This document shows positions 11,070 through 22,660 of a stretch of 64,000 bases of DNA, piece by piece. Position numbers and translations under genes: made by a program. Numbering within the stretch: position 1 is the stretch's first letter; each line of letters opens with the position of its first letter. The notes beneath the pieces were generated by a model, which was given only the letters and a program-made list of their open reading frames with translations, was not told where the DNA came from and did no database searches. Source of the stretch: Marsupella aquatica (lineage: Eukaryota > Marchantiophyta); the NCBI GenBank assembly GCA_973895155.1, contig OZ316899.1, positions 13,888,001 through 13,952,000 on the forward strand, in the 5' to 3' direction.

Positions 11070-11320
11070 AACCCTGGCGGACTCGGACTGGTGTGCCGAC
11101 TCAGATAGTTATTATCCAGGGGTTTAGGACTTTAGGGTACAAATCGTGCAGAACCCCATGAATTTATGGTTTAGGGCGGGGAAATAGCAGTATATGATGC
11201 ACGGAATAGCATTCTCGAGATGCACAAAATCCCGTTGAACCACAGGGAGTATGTACTCTGTAGAGTGTAGAAGGAGGCCAGAGTTGGGGCCGGTCCGGCC
11301 AGAGGAGAATATTTGTAAGT
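11070..11320 (+). repeat. Diverged dispersed repeat, copy 2
   Basis: It shares ordered blocks with 7262-7460 (CGGACTCGGACTGG, then TTTATGGTTTAGGGC, then GGGGCCGG), at a spacing close to that copy. Confidence 0.5.
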
Positions 11321-13372
11321 GGAGGAGTGATTATTGACCGTTGGCTGAACTCCTGTAGAACTTTAAGTTCAGCTTTGTGGTGGGGGCCGAAAAAGGACTC
11401 TAAACTTCTTTTTTTGTCTGTGTATACGTTCCTCGCACACTATTCTGCGTATACTACTTGAAAAATAGTAGTTGCCCACTTGAACACTCGTTAGTTCTTG
11501 TTAGGCATAGAACTACACAGTATACTATCATCAATGGCTCCCTCTATCTTTATTCTCTCCAACTTACTTTCAATGTGTTTGTTTTTTCCTTCTTTCTTCT
11601 TTCTCTTTTTTTCTTTTCTTTTTTCCCATGGGTGAAATGGGTCACCTGTGACACTGTTTCCAAGGGGCTTCATAAGAGGGGTGACTCTTTTTAAGGGACC
11701 TGTTTTTGTGTGGGAGCGTTCCATGTCTTTGTTTTATCGGTTTTTTTTAATTTAATTCTTTTTTTATTTCTTTTTCCTTTGGGTGAAATGGGTCACCTGG
11801 AAGAGGGACAACTCTTTTGAAGGGTCTAAAAAAGAGGGGAGGAATACAAAAGTAGTGGAAGAATAATTGTTAATAAATTAAACCAGTATGTGGGTCTAGT
11901 TGTGAGTTGTTAGTAACATTATTGAGCTTTAAATTTCCAATCACTTTTTTGTCAATTTGGACTCTTCCAAAAGGAAAGTTGTTACGGACCCCATTAGAGG
12001 TCCCTTCCAAAATTCCTGGCACCAGAGCGTTGTCCTGAGGATAAGCAAAAAGGTGGGAAAGGTCTTGAGAAACACGCTGGGTGTATGGCTGCTTGAGATA
12101 GTAGATGGTTACCAACAAGACAACTCTAAGCAACAAGACTTCTAATCAACCAAGCATCACAAAATTATCCACCTCATCCATAGGCAAAGCAAAGTAACTC
12201 ATCCATTTACAAAATTGAGGACAACTTCTCCTCAATAATCAATAACTATAGATTTTTCTAAGTCAAAAGTAGGTCTCTATCAAGACCCTCCTAGCAAGTA
12301 ACACCAAGTAGTATGTATAAGATTGCATCTCAACCCCTCCAACAAGTCTATGAAAAACAAGGCTTCAAAATAGCCTATCTACTCTTGTCCTACACCATCA
12401 TAACAACTTCAAGAACTTCAACTCTCAAGCAAGCAAAGCCTCAACCATGGAGAAAGCTCATCCCCTTCCATACTCCTTACTTATCATCCTTCAATGTTTC
12501 CTTCTCCCAAACTGAGTGGAAAATTGACCAGCGCTTCCGCACAAGAGTGAAGCCAATAATTTCCACCTTACTTTCAATGTTCTAGATATTGGGTAAGGAT
12601 TTCAACAAAGGTGCCCCTTCCAAGCTACACAGACCCCCAAGGCAAGACAAATCCACACCGGTGGGTGAATGAACAAGTCAATTACCAAGGCAGCTGCACT
12701 CAAGGTTAGGCAACACACCTCCAAGCACACATAAGCCCAATTCATTCACATCTACTTCCCCAGGTCCCTCTTCCATCAAAGAAACTACCTCCCAACTCTC
12801 AACTAGGCCCTTCAAACATTAGGCACCTAGAAGAGAGGAGCTATAGCTCTTTTACTCACAATCATGGCAATATCTCTCTTCCCCACCTCCAAGCTCTCAA
12901 CTCTGAGAAAGTGAGAATGAAGAATGATCTCCACCTTCCCTCCAAGCTCTCCCTTAAGCCCCTGACCTGCCTCCCCCATCAGAATTTGCAACTTCCTCCT
13001 CCAGCCCACTTCACACCAACCAAGCACTTGGCAGCAATTTACTAGCAGCCCAACAACTGCCCGCCACCTCTCCACCATAAATCGGGCACTAAATCCAAGT
13101 GAATGTTGAGCAAATAGGGACCAGACAACAGCAAAACCATTGACCAATCTCAATCCAACCTGAACTCAAGCTCCAACCACCCTCCAAGCCTCCCCAACAC
13201 TTGTCAAGGCCTAACTTGCAGTCCAACTAGCTTTTGCCACCTCTATGAACTCAACCACCTGGTTAACCTCCTCAAATAGTAGCCCACCACCAAGGCAAGG
13301 CTTGACCTTGTCTCCTAGCTTGAGTTGTCATACTCAAGCTTGAGCTTCACCCTTAGCCATGCCAACACCAAC

Positions 13373-13630
13373 ACTTGTCTCCCCTTCATTTGCTTGCAAA
13401 CCGGAAACTACCACCTTACCGGTTTAACAACTCTTTTAACTTTAGTAAGAAGGGGTGGCCATTAGTGCCACACCACAACCCTCCTCTTCACCTACCCAAG
13501 ATTGTCTTGCACTCCAAAGCTCGAGCCCTATCTCTTGCACATGCCACCTAACAATTGTCTCCCCTTCATTTGCTTGCAAACCGAAAACTGCCACCTTACC
13601 GGTTTAACTAGCATTTTAACTTGAGTAGAT
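13373..13630 (+). repeat. Tandem pair with 178-bp period
   Basis: TTGTCTCCCCTTCATTTGC followed by TTGCAAACCG and TTACCGGTTTAAC occurs at 13376 and again at 13554, nearly unchanged over about 75 bp. AAACCGG...CCGGTTT inside each copy can pair. Confidence 0.7.
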
Positions 13631-14903
13631 CTAAGTGAATAGGAGGTAGCCAACAAGTCATATTTGATCCTCTCCTTTGAACTTCAAACCCAAGCTTGCC
13701 ACCTCCCTAGCTAAGTACTTAACCGTGGTTAAATTACTCTAAATAATCCTATTTTCTCCAAAAGTTCTAAGAATAAGCTTTGTACATAATTAGTGGATAA
13801 ATAAATACCCATTACTAAGCTAGTAAGCAAAAATATGGAGTGGCTCTATCTTCTTTGCCTTTGGATCTTAAATTCCCGTTGATGATCCCATTGGCCAAAC
13901 TAATCTTGCCAATTTGCTCCAATTTTTTGTTACTAAAAATAGTAACAAATGCAAAAACTTTTCTATTATTAGCCCATTTTGGTCAACTTAACTTTAGTAA
14001 AAAAAGGAAGAAACATGGAATCCAACCATGTAGTACCTACCAACTACCTCCTTATTGGTTCTACATTACACTTGTATCACCTTTATTTACTTGTCCATCC
14101 AAAATTATGCAAAGGTTGCATGTTTTTAATCTTTTTCTTTCTCTTCTTTTGCACAAGCTAAACATGAGGATTTCTCCCTTAGGAAGAAAACCTCATGACA
14201 GCGTGCCACGTCAACAACAATTACAACAAACAAGACTTGTCCGTTTTGTGAATCAAATTTGCAGTTTTCAATCATGTTTGCCTCAACTTGGCTGTAAATT
14301 TTGGGGTTTGGGGTTTAGGGTTTAGAAATTTTAGAGTGAAAAAGGGATGTAAAAATTTATAAATGCAAAGAGCAAGACGGGTAAAACTGTCACTATGTAA
14401 CCGTTTTAGTTACATGTCCAATTTTAAAAATTAAATCATGCAATAAATAATGACTAATAACTAACTTGATAACTTCCTTGTTAAAGGATAATTGGCACAT
14501 GGAGTAAGATTTTCAACCTTTGCAATTTACGCAAACTATGGTCGGAACTTGAACTCAGTGAATTGATACTATTCATTTGATCAGACATTGATCTGGTTTC
14601 AAATGTACTTGTCGAGGACTGACTATTAACTCTCTTAGCTTGAGAATTTGGTTGGTTGCATGTAGCAAAAAAGTCTGATTTTGACATCTGCTTGTGATAA
14701 CCATGTTGTCGACTTTGGCCTGGAAAGCAAAGCATTCCTGTGACAGTTGAAAAAATGTCAAACTGCTCAGGCCATGGCTGAATGGGTCCAAAATGATTTC
14801 TTGAGAAAATCTAATCTAAACAATGCAAGCTGTGAAAATCTATCAATCATATTTGTCGAACACAACATGGCTACTAGCATCCCTTCCTAATCTTCCTAAT
14901 CAG

Positions 14904-14906
<3 letters not shown>

Positions 14907-14967
<61 letters not shown>
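14907..14967 (+). repeat. (TC)n microsatellite at left edge of direct repeat
   Basis: About 30 TC units immediately precede the left 1,177-bp repeat. A shorter tract precedes the right copy at 21452. Confidence 0.95.
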
Positions 14968-14969
<2 letters not shown>

Positions 14970-16144
14970 AGAGGAACATGGAAGACTAATGATGACAACC
15001 CTCGGAAACTAAATGGGATGTGGATATAAGTCTGGACTTTGTCATATGAGAGGGCATGACCCCCATAACACTTCAATCCTAATACATCAATATTGGTTTA
15101 CATAAACCTGGGCTATCGGAGTAGACCCAACAAACCTAGGCGCCCACGTTTGGCCCTGGAAAATACCCTAAAAACGCCGCCAAAGCAACGGCACTGCCAT
15201 TTCTTGAGTCGGTTGTTTGTGCCCAGTGGCTCCTGAATTACATTCTAAGCCATACGAAAACACCACACACTGAGGTCTGTGACGTTGCATTATACACTGT
15301 AGCAAGCTCGTGCCAGCTCTGGCAAGGATCAGCTTCAACCTGCTGCAGCTCGTAAGGACAACCTGTTCACAGATCGTGAAGGAGGAAAGGTGTCGACTGT
15401 GCAGGATTCAGTAGAATCCAATGGGTGATAAAAATAAACAGGTACAATGTGTGACTATGTATGGGAAAATGTTCATATCTAATACTTTCTGAAATACGAA
15501 ATTGCTCATACTGTCATCGCTCCAATAAAATAGATGCTTAGGATGAAGTGACTAATCTATCCCTAGCCCATGTCTCCCCGTAGCCGTCCGGACAATGCTA
15601 CAGAAACATGGGACATGAGATTTTGTTTTTACCACATTATTTCTACCCTGTGACGGGGGCTGAATGAAGGCGCAGGGGATGTGGATCACTTCAGTCAAGT
15701 GATCCCTAGGGACAGAGTATGGCCCATGCTCAATGTCTCTGACTAGACATTGGAGTAAGCCGTCACTCATCGAAAAATCGCATGTGTAAATGGGTACACT
15801 GGATTTAATTCTAATGATAATGAGAAGCTACGAATGATCCAGTGATTTACGGGTATGGTGAATGTAGATGGTTATGATATCTCTGAGTGATGATTCTATG
15901 GTTTAACATCTACCAGTGTACATTTATTAAATTGAACAGCGATTGGCATATAAGAAATTATGAGTATACTATTACCATCTATATGATATGTGTATGGATA
16001 TGAGTATAAGTATGGGCGATGCACGCAACTGAAGAATAAATTGTGGATTTCGGAATGCTATGTCGTCAGTAACAATCGGTCCTGAGTTATATCAGGGTGT
16101 GATACTATGTGTATGGACACAAGTTTCTATCGATCTCTCTCTCT
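14968..16144 (+). repeat. Left long direct repeat (pLTR-like)
   Basis: It runs from TTGAGAGGAACATGG to TCTATCGATCTCTCTCTC and matches 21484-22660 base for base except at two noticed sites. It contains the covarying RNA fold (15567-15705). An ATG at 16060 near its end opens into ORF1. Confidence 0.9.
15567..15705 (+). ncRNA. Covarying RNA fold, copy A
   Basis: P1 CCCATGT (15567-15573) pairs with ACATGGG (15606-15612). P2 GTAGC (15580-15584) pairs with GCTAC (15597-15601). P3 CCCTG (15646-15650) pairs with CAGGG (15673-15677). P4 GGATCACTT (15683-15691) pairs with AAGTGATCC (15697-15705). The loop CCCC between P1 and P2 can pair with GGGG in the P3 loop (TGACGGGGGCTGAATGA). All four stems are replaced by different but complementary sequences in copy B at 23.3 kb, while the loops CTCCCCGT, AGAAACAT and TGACGGGGGCTGAATGA stay constant. 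Confidence 0.7.
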
Positions 16145-17760
16145 TGACCCACTTTCCCAGCTGGCCCTGGAAAAACCGATTGTCACTAACTGCTATATGC
16201 ATTATTGGACCACAGAGTGTCTGGATCACTGAGCTCAGGCAACTTGGGTACGAGGAACGCCTCCCCAAACCTGCCCATATTGGCATTCAAGCCATCATGT
16301 CGACGATCGAATCAACTGTATTACATGAGTTTATCCAAACTTTTGATTCCGCACTGATTGCCAAGGCAAATGAAGGTCCGCAAATCTATCTCTTGAGTAC
16401 TTTGGGCATCTAGGAGTTTTGTGTCATCGCTGACCTTGATGCTCGTAAACTGGGAGACCAAGCTTTGCAACAACTCAAGGACTACTCGGAATCCCTCCGT
16501 CATATGTTGGAGCAGGATAATAAGAAATACTCAGCTGCTGAGGAAACTGCCAACAAGATTGCTACGGCTATTCACCGGCCATATCAGGCCCCAAGTAGTA
16601 CACCAATACCACCTCCGGCAGCAATGGCTACACAGCTACAGAACAATCCATTATTCAGAATGCACTTCTATCGGGCTGAGGAGATACCCATGTTGCAAAG
16701 ACACATCTCATTGGTTGATTCTTCACAGAAGGCATCTATGAGTCATTTATCAGGTGGAGACCAGTACATTCCTACGTTCCCTCTTAGGAATTATGAGTGG
16801 GAGTTGTCACGCAACGACGGACAAGCATGGGCTGTTCCGAATCTCAACATGCTTGCACCCATCACACTGGATATGTGGAAACAATGGGCCACCATATCTG
16901 ATGCAGAAATACAGACATGCAGAGAACACGCACTGGTTGCCGATTCCCCATCCAAACGGTATCTTGGGAATAGTGCGTGGCCCATGAAGAACTTCGCGGC
17001 CGGGAAATACAGCTGTGCTGAACCTGCTCTGGTTCGTGTAAGGCTCGACCTTAACACTAAGTCTCCACGGGAGGAATCCCATCCATCGAAGATGTGGAAT
17101 TGGCACCGGCCTTTTTTAAAATGTGATTGTATGTCTTCGCGGGATAAGAAAAACTCATGTGATTCCAAGATGCTATGGTTTGACCATGGAATATGGTATA
17201 TGCTTACACATATGGACCTGTTTTTTGAAGCTGAAGGAATGCCCGGAAAAATGATGTCTCTGCTTGTGTTTTTAAGCACCGATGCCAAGCCATCAGTACT
17301 GGATCACATCACTTTTATGTTCATCCGGGAGATGATGATCAACGCCTGCCTGGGGCTCTACAATAATCCACTGGCACCCGTGCTACCCGAATGTGGCCGT
17401 GGACATTGTGTCCAGATGATTGAACGGCTTATTAAGCCACCAGAATTCTCTGATGCTATCACTGAGGATAGTAGATCGGGCGCCAAGAGAAGATGGGACC
17501 TCAATGATACTCCTGTCCGTAATACTGAGCCTCAGCGGAGGTCTCTCTTCCGAAATCAGACACCAGCCGGTACACCTAATTATGGCACGGGGTATGGGCG
17601 TGGATACAACAATCACAATTCTGCCCCAGCGCCTGGACAAAATTCCTATGGACGTGGACGCAATCGTGGAGGTCGGAACCACCACCAATACAATGGTGGA
17701 CCTCGCAACAATAACTATTCTCCACTCCAACGTCGAAACATCAATTTCGACCAACGATAG
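16060..17760 (+). pseudogene. ORF1: gag-like nucleic-acid-binding protein, one in-frame TAG
   Basis: A single frame of 566 codons is broken only by TAG at 16411. It aligns throughout with the frame at 24.2-25.8 kb: (E/R)L..LGY...LP.P near the N terminus, then TLDMWKQWA, MWNWHRPFLKCDC and LWFDHGIWYMLTHMDLFF in the middle. The C-terminal 100 residues are rich in G, R, N and Q (GRGRNRGGRNHH) and end PLQRRNINFDQR. RGG-type tails bind RNA, so a Gag/RNP role for the element is likely (inference). The relative at 24.2 kb has a CxxC pair near its start that is changed here (second Cys is Gly). The true start is uncertain: ATG 16060 lies inside the direct repeat, and the next long open stretch starts at 16465. 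Confidence 0.65.
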
Positions 17761-18897
17761 AGGCTATACCGGCAATTACACTGCATGACATAATATATGC
17801 TGCTCGGATCATATGACGTATACTTGGGATACCTAGACATGCACTCCATCTTCTGAATCATTGAAAATAGATCTGTTTTGATGATGCATTTTCATACCAT
17901 TTTTGCGGGTCTTACATACACCGGGAGCACAGAACCCGTATGTACCCGGGCTTGGATCCGGATGATTTATGGCGAGGTCTCACTTGGAGACTAGATCACA
18001 AACTATCCTTAGTCTGGACAAAAGCAGTGGTTCACTGTCTAGTCAACAATGTAATACGTCCATGCCAATTTAATAGTTTGACCACGGCTATAGGTTTATG
18101 AATGCTCATGCATCACAATGATCTTGCATATTTTGTATGGTTCGGATTTTGGAAACATCAACAGGGCAAAACTGCTTTTGTTGGTAGATGTTGATATGTT
18201 TGGGCAATACTGCTGATAGATACACATGCTACTGATGAACTTGAGTTATATATGACACGACACGAATCATGATCCTGTTTAGGATAGCTTAATGCATGTT
18301 GATGCCCGATAGGACCTTTCTTGCTTGGCTGTATGATATGACTTTTTAGTGTCTGGCGGGGCTTATAATGTTAACCATTCACATGATATCCTAAATGGTC
18401 TACGTCTTTCCTTGACTGCACACATACTACCTTGAGATTATGCACAGCATCTCACTGAGGTTCTTGAAGTATGGGCAGCACTAATGGGATATATCTTACC
18501 TTGGGATAATGCACGTTATCCCACTGAGGTCCTGAAAGATATGTAGTCAATCATCATGGGTTTCGGTTGTGTTTATAAGCTTGGACGTCACCACTCTTTA
18601 CTTTTACTTGATCCACAAATATCCATTAACTACTGTGGACTGGAATACTATGTCATGGCTATCGCAGACTTGACTTTACTCTCGGAATGTTCTGAGTGGA
18701 ATATTTTTCAGTTGACGGCATTGCATCAATCGTCTCGACTCAGATCTTATAATACAGTGATCCTAGTACCTGCAAGCGAACACATCATTTACGGATACAA
18801 GATACCAATTTGCCACTACCAACTGTTCCCGACAAATGATACCTGTTAAACACCACTTTACATGCGGATGAGACTGCGCTGATCTATTTTATTTGCA
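17761..18897 (+). other. Inter-ORF region of the RT element
   Basis: It is 1.1 kb with no convincing gene; a 97-codon frame at 18556-18849 matches nothing. It holds the tandem hairpin pair at 18434-18522. Confidence 0.5.
18434..18522 (+). promoter_or_regulatory. Tandem covarying hairpins upstream of ORF2
   Basis: Two 69-bp units share ACCTTG, ATGCAC and ACTGAGG. Between these, unit 1 has GAGAT/ATCTC (18434-18438/18449-18453) and unit 2 has GGGATAA/TTATCCC (18503-18509/18516-18522). The stems differ in sequence but each pairs, suggesting selection on structure. A role in ORF2 translation or RNA packaging is speculative. Confidence 0.45.
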
Positions 18898-21123
18898 ATG
18901 GAAGATACTCCTACTCCTATACAGGAGAACCGCAATGACGACTCCATGATGGATCCAACACAAAATGAATCACCACAGAGGGTCATGATCACACTTCCGC
19001 ATGGACGTTGGTCCATTACACGTACCAAAGACCGAAAGATCATTGGTTATATACATCTCACATACGTGAATCGGGGTTTTGAATGGATTCGGGTGAAATC
19101 CATTTTTCATGAATTTCTTTGGTCACACAAACTTGAGGATGCTGCTACTGCCTTGGATGATATTATATTTGGGTGGAGACACCTACCACCTATTTCTACC
19201 ATGGTCTACCTACCAAGGGCGGTATTTTGCGACTTCACTATCACTGAAGCCGAAGATACTGTGAGACCATGTGACTGTGGGCAACGACGTTTTTGACCTT
19301 TTGTGGATAATTTAACTGCTCTCGATGGCACACAAGCACATGTCAGAACAGCTGATCTAAACATCATACATAGCAAGATACTTCGAGACATGTTAAGATG
19401 TGGACTCAACCACATTCCTATGCAACCCACTGAGCTTGCGGAGATTATTCAGGAGGTGGATAGGGCATGGCACAAGACTGTTGGGCTACTTGATATCGAC
19501 CCACATATGCGAGAAGTTGGGACCACTTGGATTACATCACAAGTGGACAAACAACTTCGTGCGGGTGCACGGAACAACACAGGCGGACATCGTATATCCA
19601 CAAGATATTTACTACCGGCCAATGCGGTAGATGAGTTGAGATACCTCTCAGAGAGGTTTTTTATGGCTGGCTTAGATAAAGCCAACAACAACATTTCCAT
19701 AATTTGCATTCAACATCTCCGACAAATGGCATTAGCCAGATTGAGGGAACCAGACTTCACTACTATCCCTACATCGACTGAACAAACTATGATAAACCTG
19801 CAACAGTCAATCGAATCACTAATTCCCGAAATCAGATTTCGGCCGCTTGGATTACCATATCTTATGGCTACCTACAAACTCCACAAACAGAAATATCGAT
19901 GGATCACCAGTGCATCAAATTGCATCTTCTCTGGTTTGGCTAGCTTGATCACACAGGTACTCAAGCTGCTACTGAATGAAATACGAGACTGGTGTGGGAA
20001 GCAGACTCATGCTATTTACCTGATTACTGGCAAACGATTTAACTTCTTATGGATGATTGAATCCATGTTTGAATTTGTCCTCAACCTTCCGACAAATATC
20101 CACAGCATGTTTGTTGCTGACATAACACGGTGCTACGAAATGATCCCACTCACGGGTGATGATAATCTCCCAGAGGCTTTGGAATACATTGTCAAGAAGG
20201 CTTTTCGACATCACAAGGGTCAGGCTAAATCACACAACGTGTGGGTACACTTTGATACCTCTAACAGGATGGCTGATAAAGCACGATGGCATTCACGAAT
20301 ACCAGGCAAAACGTGTTGGATCGAGGTCACACAAGCACGCTTCATTCAGCTACAAAACTGGTTGATTCATAATTGCTACATTCGACTTGGTGACGCGACA
20401 TGGCGACAACATACCGGAATACCAATGGGATTTTCATGCTCACCTCTGTGGTGTAATCTCTACTTTGTGGCATACGAAATCCGGTTCATGCTCAGGTTGG
20501 CAAGACTCCAACGTTATGATTTGATGGAGCTATTTCAATCTACATTTCGGTACATCGACGATTTCTGTACCCTCAACAACACACAAATACAAGAGTTTCT
20601 ACAGCCTGATCATCCGCGTAACGAAGAATCACCGTTCTGGATTTATCCACTACAGATTGTGGAAATCAAGGCCGAACTTGACAAATATGTGGAAAATAAT
20701 GAATTTTGGGGCACCAAAGGACACTTCCTAAATGTCCTAGTGGAGATCGTGGACACACAGACGGGAGAACACACTACGACCAAATACGATAAGCGCCGAT
20801 GTCTACCGTTTCCCTTCCAACAATATATCCAGTTCAAATCTAACCGACCAGTGCAACAGGCATACAATATCACAATTTCGCAAATGTTGCCCATTCTATA
20901 TATGGCCAACTCCCCTGTCTTAGCTATGGCGGAACTAGACAGGCTTGCACAGACTCTTTGCGCTAATGGATTTGCCATTCATCGAATATTCAGGTTAATG
21001 CTCAGATTTTGTACTGAACAACTACTACCTGGCATTAGACTTGACATTTCGGCAGTGATCTACATGCTCCGACAGCGAGCTTTTAATGATGCCAATGCCA
21101 GAGTCCGGCAATCCATACAATGA
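18898..21123 (+). pseudogene. ORF2: Penelope-like reverse transcriptase, one in-frame TGA
   Basis: The frame has 741 codons from the ATG, interrupted once by TGA (codon 133, 19294). The N-terminal module (LPHGRWSITR, IIFGWRHL, CDCG, then AHVRTADL and GLNHIPM) is conserved in the element at 25.9 kb. RT motifs follow in order: ATYKLHKQKYRW near codon 324 (the '.LPKxHK' motif of Penelope-like and related RTs), FVADITRCYEM near 405 (catalytic Asp), GIPMGFSCSPLWCNLY near 507, and YIDDF near 552 (catalytic Asp pair). After the RT, YDKRRCLPFPF and a helical tail follow, ending at ARVRQSIQ. No GIY-YIG or other endonuclease is visible, as in endonuclease-lacking Penelope-like elements. All RT catalytic residues are intact. 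Confidence 0.75.
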
Positions 21124-21362
21124 TACACGAATCATGGATTAGAGACAATAGCCCGCCACTAGTCAATGACCACCGATGATGTACACGCACAATGGGATGC
21201 ATTTCTCGCATCGATAACGATACCATTTGGGCCCAAGCAAGTTTTTTTGTCACGTTTGATTCAAGGGAGTAGCTGTTTGATATCTTTAAAGATCCAGATC
21301 TACAATGTTTTTCAGATTTTCCATGGAGAGAAAGAGAGCGAATGTTATCTGCTTTATTTGGA

Positions 21363-21407
21363 GAGTATGGTATGCACTCCCTCCTGGGGTGAGTGCATAC
21401 CATACTC
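21363..21407. other. Perfect 17-bp hairpin downstream of ORF2
   Basis: GAGTATGGTATGCACTC (21363-21379) and its exact reverse complement (21391-21407) are separated by an 11-nt loop. It lies between ORF2 and the right direct repeat. An imperfect stem (GAGCTCCATACCA with TGGTGGTGGGAGCTC) follows at 21419-21454. Confidence 0.8.
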
Positions 21408-21449
21408 ATCCCGGGAGGGAGCTCCATACCATGGGTATATGGTGGTGGG

Positions 21450-21451
<2 letters not shown>

Positions 21452-21483
<32 letters not shown>
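21452..21483 (+). repeat. (CT)n tract at left edge of right direct repeat
   Basis: About 16 CT units abut the right repeat, mirroring the longer tract at 14907-14967. Confidence 0.9.
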
Positions 21484-21485
<2 letters not shown>

Positions 21486-22660
21486 AGAGGAACATGGAAG
21501 ACTAATGATGACAACCCTCGGAAACTAAATGGGATGTGGATATAAGTCTGGACTTTGTCATATGAGAGGGCATGACCCCCATAACACTTCAATCCTAATA
21601 CATCAATATTGGTTTACATAAACCTGGGCTATCGGAGTAGACCCAACAAACCTAGGCGCCCACGTTTGGCCCTGGAAAATACCCTAAAAACGCCGCCAAA
21701 GCAACGGCACTGCCATTTCTTGAGTCGGTTGTTTGTGCCCAGTGGCTCCTGAATTACATTCTAAGCCATACGAAAACACCACACACTGAGGTCTGTGACG
21801 TTGCATTATACACTGTAGCAAGCTCGTGCCAGCTCTGGCAAGGATCAGCTTCAACCTGCTGCAGCTCGTAAGGACAACCTGTTCACAGATCGTGAAGGAG
21901 GAAAGGTGTCGACTGTGCAGGATTCAGTAGAATCCAATGGGTGATAAAAATAAACAGGTACAATGTGTGACTATGTATGGGAAAATGTTCATATCTAATG
22001 CTTTCTGAAATACGAAATTGCTCATACTGTCATCGCTCCAATAAAATAGATGCTTAGGATGAAGTGACTAATCTATCCCTAGCCCATGTCTCCCCGTAGC
22101 CGTCCGGACAATGCTACAGAAACATGGGACATGAGATTTTGTTTTTACCACATTATTTCTACCCTGTGACGGGGGCTGAATGAAGGCGCAGGGGATGTGG
22201 ATCACTTCAGTCAAGTGATCCCTAGGGACAGAGTATGGCCCATGCTCAATGTCTCTGACTAGACATTGGAGTAAGCCGTCACTCATCGAAAAATCGCATG
22301 TGTAAATGGGTACACTGGATTTAATTCTAATGATAATGAGAAGCTACGAATGATCCAGTGATTTACGGGTATGGTGAATGTAGATGGTTATGATATCTCT
22401 GAGTGATGATTCTATGGTTTAACATCTACCAGTGTACATTTATTAAATTGAACAGCGATCGGCATATAAGAAATTATGAGTATACTATTACCATCTATAT
22501 GATATGTGTATGGATATGAGTATAAGTATGGGCGATGCACGCAACTGAAGAATAAATTGTGGATTTCGGAATGCTATGTCGTCAGTAACAATCGGTCCTG
22601 AGTTATATCAGGGTGTGATACTATGTGTATGGACACAAGTTTCTATCGATCTCTCTCTCT
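21484..22660 (+). repeat. Right long direct repeat (pLTR-like)
   Basis: Copy of 14968-16144 at an exact 6,516-bp offset; differences noticed only at 22000 (G for A) and 22460 (C for T). It ends in a CT tract, after which the sequence departs (TTTACAAGATGACCC). Confidence 0.9.
22083..22221 (+). ncRNA. Covarying RNA fold, copy A'
   Basis: Identical to 15567-15705 by virtue of the direct repeat; the same four stems and loop-loop pairing are present. Confidence 0.7.

Larger units (their letters stand above)
9435..14906. other. Non-coding interval
   Basis: No ORF here has a recognisable domain. Contents: a hairpin at 9714-9734; a second copy of the 7.26-kb repeat (11070-11320); a GGGTGAAATGGGTCACCTG motif repeated near 11632 and 11783; C/A-rich low-complexity sequence from 12150 to 13740; a tandem pair at 13.37-13.63 kb; and a telomere-like tract at 14301-14322. 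Confidence 0.6.
14968..22660 (+). mobile_element. Two-ORF reverse-transcriptase element with long direct repeats (Penelope-like RT lineage)
   Basis: Direct repeats of 1,177 bp (14968-16144, 21484-22660) enclose ORF1 (gag-like, RGG tail) and ORF2 (RT). The constant offset of 6,516 bp at both ends means no net indel between the repeats, and only two substitutions were noticed (15484/22000 and 15944/22460), so insertion is recent. No integrase, protease, RNase H or GIY-YIG domain is seen, which argues against a standard LTR retrotransposon. Penelope-like elements are known to carry LTR-like direct copies (pLTRs). Both repeats are edged by TC/CT tracts, so target duplications cannot be read. Confidence 0.7.

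Noticed and set aside
11870-12585. Several 60-90 aa ORFs
   Set aside because: They lie in low-complexity C/A-rich repeat sequence, with no conserved motif.
15567-15680. Hammerhead ribozyme in the pLTR
   Set aside because: CTGAATGA and GAAAC are both present, but the spacing, an extra base in CUGANGA and the helix order do not make a hammerhead. It is kept as an unclassified fold.
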